DNA of 64,000 nucleotides, from assembly GCF_003944705.1 (NCBI RefSeq), contig NZ_RWIS01000001.1, forward strand, positions 372,001 through 436,000, given 5' to 3'. Numbering within the stretch: position 1 is the stretch's first letter; each line of letters starts with the position of its first letter. The notes under the pieces were generated by a model that did no database searches, was not told the DNA's origin, and saw only the letters and a list, made by a program, of their open reading frames with translations. Shown here piece by piece: positions 24,833 through 34,441 of the stretch. Source of the stretch: Hymenobacter metallilatus. GTDB lineage: Bacteria > Bacteroidota > Bacteroidia > Cytophagales > Hymenobacteraceae. Both the position numbers and the translations under genes were made by a program.

Positions 24833-25378
24833 TTATTCGGCAAAGCCCATTTTAATCAGCACAAATACGGCGTAATTCAGCATGTCGCGGTAGTTGGCCT
24901 CTACGCCCTCTGATACCCGCGTAAGGCCCCCGAGGTCTTCAATCTGCTTGGTGCGGTGCAGCTTCATCAGAATAATATCCGTGATGCTCTCGGTGCGCAT
25001 TTGCCGCCAGGCCTCGCCGTAGTCGTGGTTTTTGGCAAACAGCAGTTGGCGGTTGGCTTCCACCTGGGCATCGTAGGCCTCAGCCACGGCGGCCGGCTCC
25101 AGCTCCAGCGGAGCATCGGGGGGCAGGCGCAGCTGCATGAGGGCAATCAGGCAGTAGTTGATGATGGCCACAAACTCCTCCTCTACCCCATCGGCTACCA
25201 GTTGGGTACCCTTTTCCTGAATGCTGCGGATGCGCTGGGCCTTGATGTAAATCTGGTCGGTGACGGAGGGCAACCGCAGGATGCGCCAGGCCGTGCCATA
25301 GTCGTGGGTTTTGGCCAGAAACAGCGTCCGGCACCGGGTAATCACCCGGTCGTATGCAAGCTGAGTTTGATTCTCCAA
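24833..25378 (-). CDS. DUF1599 (nucleotide modification associated) protein
   Basis: 181 residues made of two tandem copies of the DUF1599 unit: CRTLFLAKTHDYGTAWRILR ... QIYIKAQRIRSIQEKG and NRQLLFAKNHDYGEAWRQMR ... IILMKLHRTKQIEDLGG, each followed by a segment ending in I/LNYC/A. The start codon appears to be TTG at 25378 (then ENQTQLAYDRV); no ATG or GTG sits at the right place. It lies 140 bp upstream of the BT_3928-type gene on the same strand and is divergent from folP, the usual phylum arrangement. Biochemical function unknown. Confidence 0.88.
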   Translation of the reverse strand: MENQTQLAYDRVITRCRTLFLAKTHDYGTAWRILRLPSVTDQIYIKAQRIRSIQEKGTQLVADGVEEEFVAIINYCLIALMQLRLPPDAPLELEPAAVAEAYDAQVEANRQLLFAKNHDYGEAWRQMRTESITDIILMKLHRTKQIEDLGGLTRVSEGVEANYRDMLNYAVFVLIKMGFAE

Positions 25379-25415
25379 GTTTTTGCGGCTATTTTGAGGG
25401 GTCTACGCCCCGTCG

Positions 25416-25510
25416 GTCAGGCAGAGTGAAGCGAAGCATCTCGCGTCGTGAGTAATTCAGACTGGCAGAAAACGGCAGCCCGCGAGATGCTTTGCTGCGC
25501 TCTGCCTGAC
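25416..25510. repeat. Inverted repeat, GAAGCATCTCGCG type
   Basis: Arms 25416-25445 and 25481-25510, 30 bp with three mismatches (gtcaggcagag...cgaagcatctcgcg). It lies between the divergent starts of the DUF1599 and folP genes and resembles the GTCATGCTGAGC group in its gcgaagcatct core. Confidence 0.75.
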
Positions 25511-25532
25511 AATTTTATCTTTCCCCGAACCC

Positions 25533-26414
25533 ATGTTCCAGGCCCCGCAAGATACATGCTTTTCCCCGAGGCTGACGCTACGCTGCCCCGGTGGGCGGGT
25601 GCTGGATCTGCGCCGCCCCCAGGTAATGGGCATCCTCAATCTGACGCCGGATTCCTTCTTTGAAGGCAACCGCATCGGCAGCCTGGACGACCTGCTGCGC
25701 CGCGCCGAGCAGATGCTGCGCGAGGGAGCCGCCGTGCTCGACCTGGGCGGCTATTCCACCCGGCCCGGGGCCGACGATATCAGCCCCGACGAAGAAAAGC
25801 GCCGCCTGCTGCCCGCCGTGGCAGCCGTGCGCCAGGCGTTTCCGGAAGCCTTTATTTCAGTGGACACGTTTCGGGCCGGGGTGGCCGCCGAAGCCGTGGC
25901 GGCTGGTGCCGATATACTGAACGACGTAAGCGGGGGTCAGCTGGATGAGCAGATGCTGCCGACGGCCGGCCGCCTGGGTGTGCCCTACATTCTGATGCAT
26001 ATGCGCGGCACCCCCCATACCATGACCCAGCTCACGCAGTACACCGATGACCTGGTACTGGAGCTGGTGCGCTACTTCCGCGACAAGCTCCAAGAGCTGC
26101 GCCACCACGGCGTGACGGATGTGGTGCTGGACCCCGGCTTTGGGTTTGCCAAAACTCCTGCCCAAGGCTACGAGCTGCTGCGGCGGCTGCGGGAGCTGCA
26201 AGTGCTGGGGCTGCCCATTCTGGCGGGCCTCTCGCGCAAAAGCATGGTGTACAAACCGCTCGGCCTTACCCCTGATGCAGCCCTACCTGGTACCATTAGC
26301 GTCAATACCCTGGCGGTACTCAACGGTGCCCAGCTGCTGCGCGTACATGATGTAGCGGAAGCCCGCCAAACCATTCAACTGGTAATCAACACCTTTCCTT
26401 CTATTTCCCCGTGA
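25533..26414 (+). CDS. folP: Dihydropteroate synthase
   Basis: 293 residues. Joins 6-hydroxymethyl-dihydropterin diphosphate to p-aminobenzoate in folate synthesis; target of sulfonamides. Signature 1 MGILNLTPDSFFEGN and signature 2 VLDLGGYSTRPGADDIS are intact, followed by the TIM-barrel motifs FISVDTFRAGVAAEA, DILNDVSGGQLD, VLDPGFGFAKTPAQ and LSRKSMV. The TGA stop overlaps the GTG start of cdaA by four bases, so the two are translationally coupled, a pairing common in Bacteroidota. Confidence 0.96.
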   Translation: MFQAPQDTCFSPRLTLRCPGGRVLDLRRPQVMGILNLTPDSFFEGNRIGSLDDLLRRAEQMLREGAAVLDLGGYSTRPGADDISPDEEKRRLLPAVAAVRQAFPEAFISVDTFRAGVAAEAVAAGADILNDVSGGQLDEQMLPTAGRLGVPYILMHMRGTPHTMTQLTQYTDDLVLELVRYFRDKLQELRHHGVTDVVLDPGFGFAKTPAQGYELLRRLRELQVLGLPILAGLSRKSMVYKPLGLTPDAALPGTISVNTLAVLNGAQLLRVHDVAEARQTIQLVINTFPSISP

Positions 26415-27250
26415 TAGGCTCCTTCTCCATCGGCTTCCTGCGCATTGGCTGGATAGACGTCGTGGACGTGCTACTGGTCACGGCTTTGTTCTATCAGCTG
26501 TACAAACTGCTGACGGGCAGCGTAGCCTTGAAGGTGTTCCTGGGGTTCATGTCGCTCTACCTGTTTTACCTGGTGGTGAAAGCGGCCGGCATGGAGTTGC
26601 TTACCAGCATCCTAGGGCAGTTTATGAGTGTGGGCGTACTGGCGGGTATTATTTTATTTCAGCAGGAAATCCGGCGGTTTTTGCTGAATGTGGGCAAAGC
26701 TACCTCCTTCGGCAACCGGCTGCGGGTGTTTCCGTGGCGGCGCGAGCCCACGCAGGAGCGCATGAACATTGCCCCCTTCATGGAGGCCGCCAAAAGCCTA
26801 GCCGGCAAGCAAACCGGGGCCCTCATTGCCTTTAGTATGGCCTCCGACCTTAAGTTCTTCGCCGACTCCGGCGACCTGATTGATGCCGCCGTGAGCAAGC
26901 GCCTGCTCATGAGCATCTTCAACAAAACCAGCCCCCTGCACGATGGGGCCGTTATCATCAGCAACGGCCGCATTAAGGCGGCGCGCTGCATTCTGCCCGT
27001 CAGCGAAAACCCCGATGTACCGGCCTCTATGGGCCTGCGCCACCGGGCCGCCATCGGCCTCACCGAGGTAACCGATGCTATTGTACTGGTGGTGAGTGAG
27101 GAAACCAGCCAGATTTCCCTGGTGCGCGGTGGGGAGGTATTCCGCAACCTGGCCCCCGCCGACTTGCGCGCCCGCCTCAACGAGTTCCTGTTTGACGCTG
27201 CTCCTAAGCCAGCTGCCGCTGGTGCTACGGCAGCGGAAGTAGCGGCGTGA
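26411..27250 (+). CDS. cdaA: Diadenylate cyclase
   Basis: 279 residues. Makes cyclic di-AMP from two ATP at the cytoplasmic membrane. Three N-terminal membrane helices (to about residue 83) are followed by the DAC domain: catalytic DGA at residues 178-180 (SPLHDGAVII) and RHR at 210-212 (MGLRHRAAIGL), then VSEETSQISLVRGG. The start is the GTG at 26411 that overlaps the folP stop (GTGA). The C-terminus is an Ala-rich tail. No CdaR gene is adjacent. Confidence 0.96.
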   Translation: MIGSFSIGFLRIGWIDVVDVLLVTALFYQLYKLLTGSVALKVFLGFMSLYLFYLVVKAAGMELLTSILGQFMSVGVLAGIILFQQEIRRFLLNVGKATSFGNRLRVFPWRREPTQERMNIAPFMEAAKSLAGKQTGALIAFSMASDLKFFADSGDLIDAAVSKRLLMSIFNKTSPLHDGAVIISNGRIKAARCILPVSENPDVPASMGLRHRAAIGLTEVTDAIVLVVSEETSQISLVRGGEVFRNLAPADLRARLNEFLFDAAPKPAAAGATAAEVAA

Positions 27251-27277
27251 GAATACTACAAACGCTACTTATACCTC

Positions 27278-27715
27278 ATGATAAAAAGAGTTATTTCCTC
27301 TGTGCTAACAACCCTGTTGTGTGTGGTTAGCAATTTTTCTCAATCAAAATCAACTTTTGGTGTAATTGGCACATGGCAGGTTACACTTATTAGCACTGAG
27401 AACTACTGTAGTGGACCATCAGGCATCCAAGAATTTCCAACAGGTGAACCCGAGAATCAGATTTGGACTATTTCTCAGAATCAAGATGGATATACTTTGT
27501 CGACACCAAGTATGATTGACCTAACAGGAAACTTTAAGGACAATCAGTATTATTTCAACCGGTTCTCATCCGGCACAGATACCGAACCAGCACGACAAAT
27601 AGTTTTCATAATTGACAAGAATGGTAAGTTGACCGGGAAGGTTAATCTGGCTCCCAGTGCTAAAACCGGCGTGTGCATTATTCGGTACAGTTTCACTGCC
27701 AAAGAAGCTGTTTAG
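27278..27715 (+). CDS. Secreted orphan protein, AT-rich gene
   Basis: 145 residues: signal peptide MIKRVISSVLTTLLCVVSNF, then a small domain starting FGVIGTWQVTLISTENYCSG and containing a strand-rich middle (NQIWTISQNQDGYTLSTPS) and end (VFIIDKNGKLTGKVNL), suggestive of a lipocalin-like or small beta-barrel fold. No family recognised. The gene is clearly more AT-rich than its neighbours and uses A/T-ending codons freely, so it may be recently acquired. It follows cdaA by 27 bp but a 3' repeat separates it from kbl. Confidence 0.65.
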   Translation: MIKRVISSVLTTLLCVVSNFSQSKSTFGVIGTWQVTLISTENYCSGPSGIQEFPTGEPENQIWTISQNQDGYTLSTPSMIDLTGNFKDNQYYFNRFSSGTDTEPARQIVFIIDKNGKLTGKVNLAPSAKTGVCIIRYSFTAKEAV

Positions 27716-27740
27716 AAAGTCTAACAGAACAACTCAGAAC

Positions 27741-27828
27741 GTCATGCTGAGCTTGTCGAAGCATCTTTACCGCTTTGTTGAACGACCCTAATGAAGCGGT
27801 AGAGATGCTTCGACAAGCTCAGCATGAC
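27741..27828. repeat. Inverted repeat, GTCATGCTGAGC type
   Basis: Arms 27741-27775 and 27794-27828, 35 bp with one mismatch, beginning gtcatgctgagcttgtcgaa. It shares its gcttcgrcaagc and agcggtagagatgc words with the repeat at 46570-46651. Confidence 0.85.
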
Positions 27829-27856
27829 GTGCTTTCGACTTTCTAAACAGCTTCAA

Positions 27857-27921
27857 AAAGTAATTCACCCATCCACCAATAAAACGTTATGTGTTTTATT
27901 GGTAGATGGGTGAATTACTTT
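27857..27921. terminator. 29-bp stem at the 3' ends of the orphan gene and kbl
   Basis: Arms 27857-27885 and 27893-27921, one mismatch, 7-base loop, A/T-rich ends (aaagtaattcaccc). It lies 15 bp past the kbl stop and can act on both strands. Confidence 0.75.
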
Positions 27922-27935
27922 GTATGCTCTGGCAG

Positions 27936-29132
<1,197 letters not shown>

Positions 29133-29178
29133 TTCTTAGGGTGTGAGGGTAAGAGGGTATGGGTGGGAAGAGGTTGGG

Positions 29179-29186
29179 CAAAGATA
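29179..29186 (-). promoter_or_regulatory. -7 promoter box of kbl
   Basis: TATCTTTG on the minus strand, exact TAnnTTTG match, 47 bp before the kbl ATG. Confidence 0.6.
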
Positions 29187-29200
29187 ACAGAGCCGTCCCT

Positions 29201-29281
29201 CTGTCATTCCGAGCGGTGCAAGGAATCTGGGTTCATCATCCAACGGTTCAACCGGATTCCTCGCGCTATTCGGAATGACAG
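29201..29281. repeat. Inverted repeat, GTCATTCCGAGC type
   Basis: Imperfect 30-bp arms (29201-29230, 29252-29281) reading ctgtcattccgagcg...ggaatc. Same word family as the repeat at 51281-51355. It sits just upstream of the kbl promoter. Confidence 0.7.
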
Positions 29282-29354
29282 TGGCTCTTCGTGAATTCGG
29301 GCGCTATCTTTATCCTATTTGCACGGTTGTCACCCCGCTAACGCATTGTCTTGT

Positions 29355-29640
29355 AAAAAACGAAGCCCCGGCAGGTGGACCTGCCAGGGCTTCAGGAAGT
29401 TGCTGATATGCACACCCTCAACCGAACGAGGTTATGGGTAAGCGTGCGAAGCGGAAACACACCGGCAAGGCCGGTTGGTTTCCTGTTGCCCTGGAATTGT
29501 GTTAAGCAGTTCTCAGCGGCGCAATCCGGGCGGTGGTGAGCCACCTGCTCGGACATCCGTAGGGTGGCGGCTGGCGCTTCGGCTCCGGCCGCCGTTTGCG
29601 TGGCGTACCAGCTGTCTGTCAGCGCATTGTCAACATACGG
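29355..29640 (-). ncRNA. Possible structured non-coding RNA
   Basis: A 540-bp gap between patatin and kbl, both minus-strand, holds this structured stretch. Read on the minus strand: a GC hairpin (ggcggc 29566-29571 with gccgcc 29588-29593), GGTGG-CCACC (29532-29545), a two-part stem (ggaaac/gtttcc enclosing accgg/ccggt, 29453-29483), a short cctc/gagg hairpin, and a strong terminator stem at 29362-29393 followed by six T. No reading frame is convincing. I could not match it to RNase P, tmRNA, SRP RNA or a riboswitch by eye. The 5' end is uncertain and I see no good TAnnTTTG box; it could instead be a long patatin 3' UTR. Confidence 0.35.
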
Positions 29641-29673
29641 GTTTGCGCGAAAAGGTTGCCACGCGAAGGAAAA

Positions 29674-30744
29674 TCACCGCGTAAAAAATGTCCGTACCCC
29701 TTCCCGGCCGCTGGCCATGAGGCGTTGCTTGTCGGCGTCGGGCATACGCTTGATTTTGGGGGCGAAGCCCGCCGTGTTGATGCTGATGGTGCGGCGCCAG
29801 TCCTGAGCCCGGGTGGGGTTGAGGGTTTCCTCCGTGAGGTTGTACAGGGCCGCTATGTAGCTACCAAACCCGTTGATATCATACGGAGCCAACTCCTGCC
29901 GGCCGGTAGGCAGCGTGTCGCAGGCAATTTGCTCAGCCCTATCCAGGCGTAACCCCAGCGTTTCGGGGTTGTACACCCGGCCGCTGGCGTCGGGCTTGGT
30001 AATGGAAGCGGAAAGCTGGGTAGGCAGGTAGCGTGGATAATCAAACAGCTCAACGGGGTAGTTAGCCAGCAGGCCCCCGTCAACCAGTACCTGTACCGGC
30101 TGGCCCTTTTGCGGCTTACCCTGAATCACGTTGCCTTGGGCATCGAGCAGCACAGCCCGAAAATACAGCGGAATACTCATGCTGATGCGCACGGCATCGG
30201 CGACGCGCATGGTAGGGTTGGTTTCGTAGCTGAACACCTGAATACGCTGCTGGGTGAGGTTGGTACCGGTGGTGTACAGGTCACGGAAGCGGCCGGGCTG
30301 CTGCCGGGCCAGTTCGTGCAGCTCCAGCAGCGTGAGGTTGGGGCGGTTGGTTTTGCGGGCCACCAGCTGCATCATGTGCTGCGTAAGGGCGTCGCCGCGG
30401 TACCAGCCAAATTGCTTGGTGAGGCGGTGGCTGCCTCCAATGAACATAAACCGGCCGTCGTTGAAGCGCTGAATGGGCGTATTGTTCACCACCTCAATAA
30501 TTTCCTGGGGAGAGTAACCCACGGCCAGCAGCGCCGCCTGAATGGCCCCGGCCGAGGTGCCACCCACCCGCCGCAGGCTATCGAGCACACCTTGCTTTTG
30601 CAGTTCTTCCAGGGCCCCGCCGTAGGCTACGCCCCGAATGCCGCCCCCCTCCATTATTAGGTTGCGGTACACGGGCCGGGCGGTAGGCTGGGCCAGCAGC
30701 GGCAAGGAGCTCAGCAGCAGGATAAGGAAGAGGCAGTAGCGCAT
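29674..30744 (-). CDS. Patatin-like phospholipase, secreted
   Basis: 356 residues from the ATG at 30744, giving signal peptide MRYCLFLILLLSSLPLLA/Q. Patatin acyl-hydrolase motifs are complete: oxyanion loop MEGGGIRGVAYGG, nucleophile GTSAG (Ser in VGGTSAGAIQAAL) and the catalytic Asp in VLVDGGLLANYPVELFD. It probably hydrolyses lipid acyl chains in the periplasm or outer membrane. The length is that of a bare patatin domain with short C-terminal helices; there is no PlpD-type barrel. It lies divergent from tdh. Confidence 0.92.
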   Translation of the reverse strand: MRYCLFLILLLSSLPLLAQPTARPVYRNLIMEGGGIRGVAYGGALEELQKQGVLDSLRRVGGTSAGAIQAALLAVGYSPQEIIEVVNNTPIQRFNDGRFMFIGGSHRLTKQFGWYRGDALTQHMMQLVARKTNRPNLTLLELHELARQQPGRFRDLYTTGTNLTQQRIQVFSYETNPTMRVADAVRISMSIPLYFRAVLLDAQGNVIQGKPQKGQPVQVLVDGGLLANYPVELFDYPRYLPTQLSASITKPDASGRVYNPETLGLRLDRAEQIACDTLPTGRQELAPYDINGFGSYIAALYNLTEETLNPTRAQDWRRTISINTAGFAPKIKRMPDADKQRLMASGREGVRTFFTR

Positions 30745-30937
30745 AAACGAGGGACAGGAGTAGGTTAGCAGCAGGAGCCCGAAGATACCGAGGAAGTTGC
30801 AGCCGGCCCCCAACGCTTGGGCGCCAACCGGGTAGCTCAGGCCCGCACACCGCCCAAACGAAATTACCTGAACCGCTTGGGGACGCGAACTATAAAGTTC
30901 GCGTTACTGCGGCATCCCCTAAACTCTGCCGGGCCCG

Positions 30938-30945
30938 TATCTTTG
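30938..30945 (+). promoter_or_regulatory. -7 promoter box of tdh
   Basis: TATCTTTG, exact match, 39 bp before the tdh ATG at 30985. Confidence 0.65.
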
Positions 30946-30984
30946 CATTCCTTCACCACCCTATTTCTCTTCACCACCCCCCGA

Positions 30985-31977
30985 ATGGCTACATCCAGCA
31001 CTTCCGCCGCCTCCACCCCCGGCGACACCATCCTCGTTATTGGCGCCGGCGGACAGCTGGGCCTGGAGCTTACCCACGAGCTGCGGCAGCTGTACGGTGC
31101 TTCCCATGTGGTAGCAGCCGACGTGCGCGTACCTAAAGATGCCGAAACGGCTCAGGCTGGCCCCTTCGAGCAGCTGGATGTGCTGGACAAAAACCGCCTG
31201 GAAGAAGTAATCCGCCAGTACAAGCCCCGGCAGGTGTATCACCTGGCGGCCTTGCTCTCGGCCACGGCCGAGAAAAATCCCAAGTTTGGCTGGCAGCTGA
31301 ACATGGATGGGCTGTTTCACGTGCTGGATGCGGCCGTTGACCTGGGCGTACAGCAGGTATACTGGCCCAGCAGCATTGCCGTGTTCGGGCCCGACACCCC
31401 GCGCCAACACACGCCCCAGCTCACCGTTATGAATCCTAATACGGTGTATGGCATCAGCAAGCTGGCCGGGGAGCAGTGGTGCGAGTGGTACTTCCGCAAG
31501 CATGGCCTGGATGTGCGCAGCCTGCGCTACCCCGGCCTCATCGGCTACAAGAGCCTGCCCGGTGGTGGCACCACCGACTACGCCGTGGACATCTACCACA
31601 AAGCTGTAGCCGGGGAGAGCTATGAGTGCTTTCTGAAGGAAGACACCTACCTGCCCATGATGTACATGCCCGATGCGCTGAAGGCCACCCTGGACCTGAT
31701 GCACGCCCCGGCCGACAACATCACGGTGCGCAGCAGCTACAACCTGGGGGCCATGAGCTTCTCCCCCGAAGAAATTACCCGCAGCATTCAGCGTCACTAC
31801 CCCGATTTCCGGGTAAGCTACCAGCCCGACCAGCGCCAGCAGATTGCCGACTCCTGGCCCGCCAGCATCGACGACACCCAGGCCCGCCAGGACTGGAACT
31901 GGCAGCCCCAGTTCACGCTGGATAAAATGACCGACGACATGCTGCTCCACCTGAAGGAAGCCGTGGTACTGAAGTAG
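30985..31977 (+). CDS. tdh: L-threonine 3-dehydrogenase, SDR (epimerase-like) type
   Basis: 330 residues from the ATG at 30985. Oxidises threonine to 2-amino-3-ketobutyrate with NAD, feeding kbl. NAD-binding VIGAGGQLGLELTHEL, VYHLAALLSATAEKNP, catalytic VYWPSSIAVFGP with YGISK (Tyr-x3-Lys), RYPGLIGYKSLPGGGTTDYA and the substrate region YLPMMYMPDALKATLDL identify the short-chain TDH family rather than a sugar epimerase. The pairing with kbl nearby supports this. A 56-codon upstream extension of the frame was rejected because the promoter lies within it. Confidence 0.92.
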   Translation: MATSSTSAASTPGDTILVIGAGGQLGLELTHELRQLYGASHVVAADVRVPKDAETAQAGPFEQLDVLDKNRLEEVIRQYKPRQVYHLAALLSATAEKNPKFGWQLNMDGLFHVLDAAVDLGVQQVYWPSSIAVFGPDTPRQHTPQLTVMNPNTVYGISKLAGEQWCEWYFRKHGLDVRSLRYPGLIGYKSLPGGGTTDYAVDIYHKAVAGESYECFLKEDTYLPMMYMPDALKATLDLMHAPADNITVRSSYNLGAMSFSPEEITRSIQRHYPDFRVSYQPDQRQQIADSWPASIDDTQARQDWNWQPQFTLDKMTDDMLLHLKEAVVLK

Positions 31978-32004
31978 AACCGTAAGTTACTGAGCCGGGG
32001 CAGT

Positions 32005-32472
32005 ATGTTCGGATTTGTAGTAGGACTGGCTGTAAACGCCGCCGTTGTGGCGGGGCTATATTGGTTCGGACGCACTATCATCCGGCGCTACTATGGTACT
32101 CTGCGGGCGGCCAACCCATTTCAGGCCGGCTGGGCGCAGCTGCTAGACCAATATGAAAGTTCGCACGGGGTGTTGCGTATGGTACCGTTTTCTGCCCGCA
32201 TCGGGGGGATATGGTATAACGATATACTTCATATTGGCTTCGACGCGCAGGATGTGGTCATCCGCAACAACATGGGCTTTTCTTCGCTCGTCAGAATCCC
32301 GTACAGCCATATTGAGCTGCTCCAGCCGCCGGAGTCGTTTCAGGCTACGCGCTTGAGCGAAACCGAATACACACCAGGCTTATTTCAGGTTGGTATGGTT
32401 GAAGTTGGGTTAGATGCGTATTGGACAGCGCAATTCCTGCAACGTATAGCTGCTGCCTCGTCTACGTCCTGA
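32005..32472 (+). CDS. Hypothetical protein with N-terminal membrane anchor
   Basis: 155 residues. One N-terminal helix (VVGLAVNAAVVAGLYWFG) with Arg residues behind it, then a soluble domain of beta-strand character (IWYNDILHIGFDAQDVVIRN, LVRIPYSHIELLQPP). No family recognised; the layout suggests an inner-membrane-anchored cytoplasmic PH-like domain. It follows tdh by 27 bp and a terminator ends the pair. Confidence 0.7.
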   Translation: MFGFVVGLAVNAAVVAGLYWFGRTIIRRYYGTLRAANPFQAGWAQLLDQYESSHGVLRMVPFSARIGGIWYNDILHIGFDAQDVVIRNNMGFSSLVRIPYSHIELLQPPESFQATRLSETEYTPGLFQVGMVEVGLDAYWTAQFLQRIAAASSTS

Positions 32473-32498
32473 ATTAGTTGACTGTTTGAATTTTCACA

Positions 32499-32526
32499 CG
32501 CCCCACCTCATCCGGTGGGGCGTTTT
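32499..32526 (+). terminator. Terminator after tdh and following gene
   Basis: 9-bp GC stem (cgccccacc / ggtggggcg), 6-base loop, then TTTT. Confidence 0.88.
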
Positions 32527-32704
32527 GGTTGCTGATAAAGCCGTAGCGCGAAGCGTTTACTTCATGTACATAAAGTAGCCTGGAGTATGGCTGCAGGTGA
32601 AACGCGAAGCAAAGGCACCCCGCCACTCTTGGGCGCGTATCGTTGTAGCGCCAGCTTCCGTAATACCCAGCAGCCTCCCCGGTAATACGCTGCACTAACT
32701 TCTT

Positions 32705-33436
32705 ATGATTGTGAATCACACGCCCGCCGGCTGGCAGATTATCTACCAGCAGGCTCACGCCCTGCTGGCGGCCCAGCTCCTGCACCAGTGGCCCGCCTTG
32801 CTGCCCCCCGACTACTGGGTGGGCTTGCTGGCCGCCGCCGCCCAGCACGACGACGAGCAGGCCGACTGGACCGGCCACTACGGCCTGACGCCGGCGGGGG
32901 CCCCGGCCAACTTTACCATGAAAGAATTTTCTCTGGAGCAGGCTACCCGCCTCATGCGGGCCGCCCGCTTTCAGGGCCGCTGGCGCAGTTTGCTTACCAG
33001 TATGCACCTAAGTACCCTCTACGAAAGCCTGCGGGGCCAAAAGCCGGAAACCGATGCCTTCCTGGATGAGCAGCGGGCCAAGCAGAAAACCTGGCGGCGG
33101 GAGCTCAAGCTTACAAAATCAGCCGCCGACCAGGCCTACACCCTCCTGCACTGGTGCGACCGGCTCAGCCTCATTCTCTGCCGCCAGGAGTTACCCGAAA
33201 TGGGCCGTGCCCTGGAAATTTACCACGGCCCCGACGGCCGCCGCTACGAGGTGCTGTGTTCCGCCGAGGGCGGGCCGGTGCACGTGCGACCCTGGCCCTT
33301 CCGCGAAGCCCGGTTTAAGGTGAGCGTAGAGGCTTCGGTGCTGCGCCAGCTGCAGTTTGCCACCGACGCCGAGCTGGCCGAGGCGCTGCGCGAAGCCCCT
33401 ATTGAAACCCAGCAGTGGGAACTGGCAAAGGAGTAG
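32705..33436 (+). CDS. DUF3891 family protein
   Basis: 243 residues matching DUF3891: starts MIVNHTPAGWQIIYQQAHALLAAQL, then LPPDYWVGLLAAAAQHDDEQ, STLYESLRGQ, LLHWCDRLSLILCRQELP and a C-terminal beta part (VHVRPWPF, FKVSVEASVL). The conserved His/Asp residues (HALLA, QHDD, CDRLS) resemble an HD-type metal site, which suggests a hydrolase but is not established. No signal peptide; cytoplasmic. Single gene between terminator and a convergent neighbour. Confidence 0.85.
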   Translation: MIVNHTPAGWQIIYQQAHALLAAQLLHQWPALLPPDYWVGLLAAAAQHDDEQADWTGHYGLTPAGAPANFTMKEFSLEQATRLMRAARFQGRWRSLLTSMHLSTLYESLRGQKPETDAFLDEQRAKQKTWRRELKLTKSAADQAYTLLHWCDRLSLILCRQELPEMGRALEIYHGPDGRRYEVLCSAEGGPVHVRPWPFREARFKVSVEASVLRQLQFATDAELAEALREAPIETQQWELAKE

Positions 33437-33485
33437 CCCTAGCCACTCTGCTCTCAGCAGCAGGGCGCTGGGCGTACCCTATACT

Positions 33486-34283
33486 CTACAGCTTCTCAAC
33501 CGGCCTGGGGTTTTGCATAAGGCCGGCGGGTACGTTGCTGAAGGCCGAAATATGGCCCAGCTTGCGCCCGTCTTTTCCGTCGGTGCGGTCGGTGGCCAGC
33601 ATAATACCGTTGTACTGCTGGTAGCCCGTCCAGCGGCGCCGGAAAGCGGGCTGTGCATCAGTAGCCTTGGGGAAATAAGCCCACTCTTCCATCAGGTTGG
33701 TTTTCGGATTGATATAGACCTCGTATTTGTTATCGGGCGTTACGCCTACGTTCTTGAAGGTCATATTCAGCACCTCCGCGGGCGTGCCGTCCATGAGTTT
33801 GCCGGGGCCTTTGTAGGTGAGGGTTACGCCCGAGTCCTTGAGCTTAAAGGGCATGAGCAGCCACCAGGAGTTATTTACCCATACCGGATACATTCTGCCC
33901 AGCAGCTTCTGCCCTTCGGGCGTAGCCGAAATATCCCTGCCGCTGCGGTATGCTTTGCCCTGCTTGCTGCTCAGGTTGTACACGGCCACTGTACTGTCTT
34001 TCTGCCAGCGAAAGTCGTTGGTTTGCTTGTCCCAGAGCTGGTAGGAGCCATCCAGAAAATCCCAGCCCAGCAGGCGGGTCTGTTGCCAGGCCGGGTAGCC
34101 CCCCATGGCCTGCATCACCCGGTCGGCCAGCGCAATGGCCCGGGCATCGGACCCGGCTTGGTCGAAGCCCGCCGCAGCGGGATAGGAGCCCTTCCCGACT
34201 TTGGCCACCGGGTGTTTAGCCACCGTTTGGCAAAGCGCCAGCTCCGGCAAAGCCAGCAGAACAGTAATCAGAAATACACGCAT
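33486..34283 (-). CDS. Secreted protein, outer-membrane lipoprotein-sorting-like
   Basis: 265 residues from the ATG at 34283; signal peptide MRVFLITVLLALPELALC/Q. Pattern typical of a Bacteroidota secreted family: ALADRVMQAMGGYPAWQQTR..., LLGWDFLDGSYQLWDKQ, WWLLMPFKLKDSGVTLTY, YEVYINPKTNLMEEWAYFP, and a strand-rich end. The half-barrel layout recalls LolA/LolB-like proteins or DUF6503, but I cannot assign it firmly. Periplasmic or outer-membrane associated. Confidence 0.7.
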   Translation of the reverse strand: MRVFLITVLLALPELALCQTVAKHPVAKVGKGSYPAAAGFDQAGSDARAIALADRVMQAMGGYPAWQQTRLLGWDFLDGSYQLWDKQTNDFRWQKDSTVAVYNLSSKQGKAYRSGRDISATPEGQKLLGRMYPVWVNNSWWLLMPFKLKDSGVTLTYKGPGKLMDGTPAEVLNMTFKNVGVTPDNKYEVYINPKTNLMEEWAYFPKATDAQPAFRRRWTGYQQYNGIMLATDRTDGKDGRKLGHISAFSNVPAGLMQNPRPVEKL

Positions 34284-34441
34284 CGGCAGAACAAAAAAAA
34301 CGAAACGAAACCGCAAGACACCACCAGCCCCACAGGCTGGCTTGCTCTACGGAAAGCACGGAAAATTGATCAACTCCACCAAACGCCCGCTGGCTTCGCC
34401 CCGTACTACCGGCTACGCATCCCCTCTGTACCTGCTCCTTC

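Noticed and set aside
29355..29640. Identification of the structured stretch as RNase P RNA, tmRNA or SRP RNA
   Set aside because: The conserved words of these RNAs (for example the RNase P GAGGAAAGTCC block or the tRNA-like end of tmRNA) are absent on both strands.
30961..31950. 329-codon minus-strand open frame antisense to tdh
   Set aside because: Overlaps tdh entirely and has no domain features.
32474..33007. 177-codon minus-strand open frame antisense to the DUF3891 gene
   Set aside because: Covers the start of a recognisable gene and a terminator; no own features.
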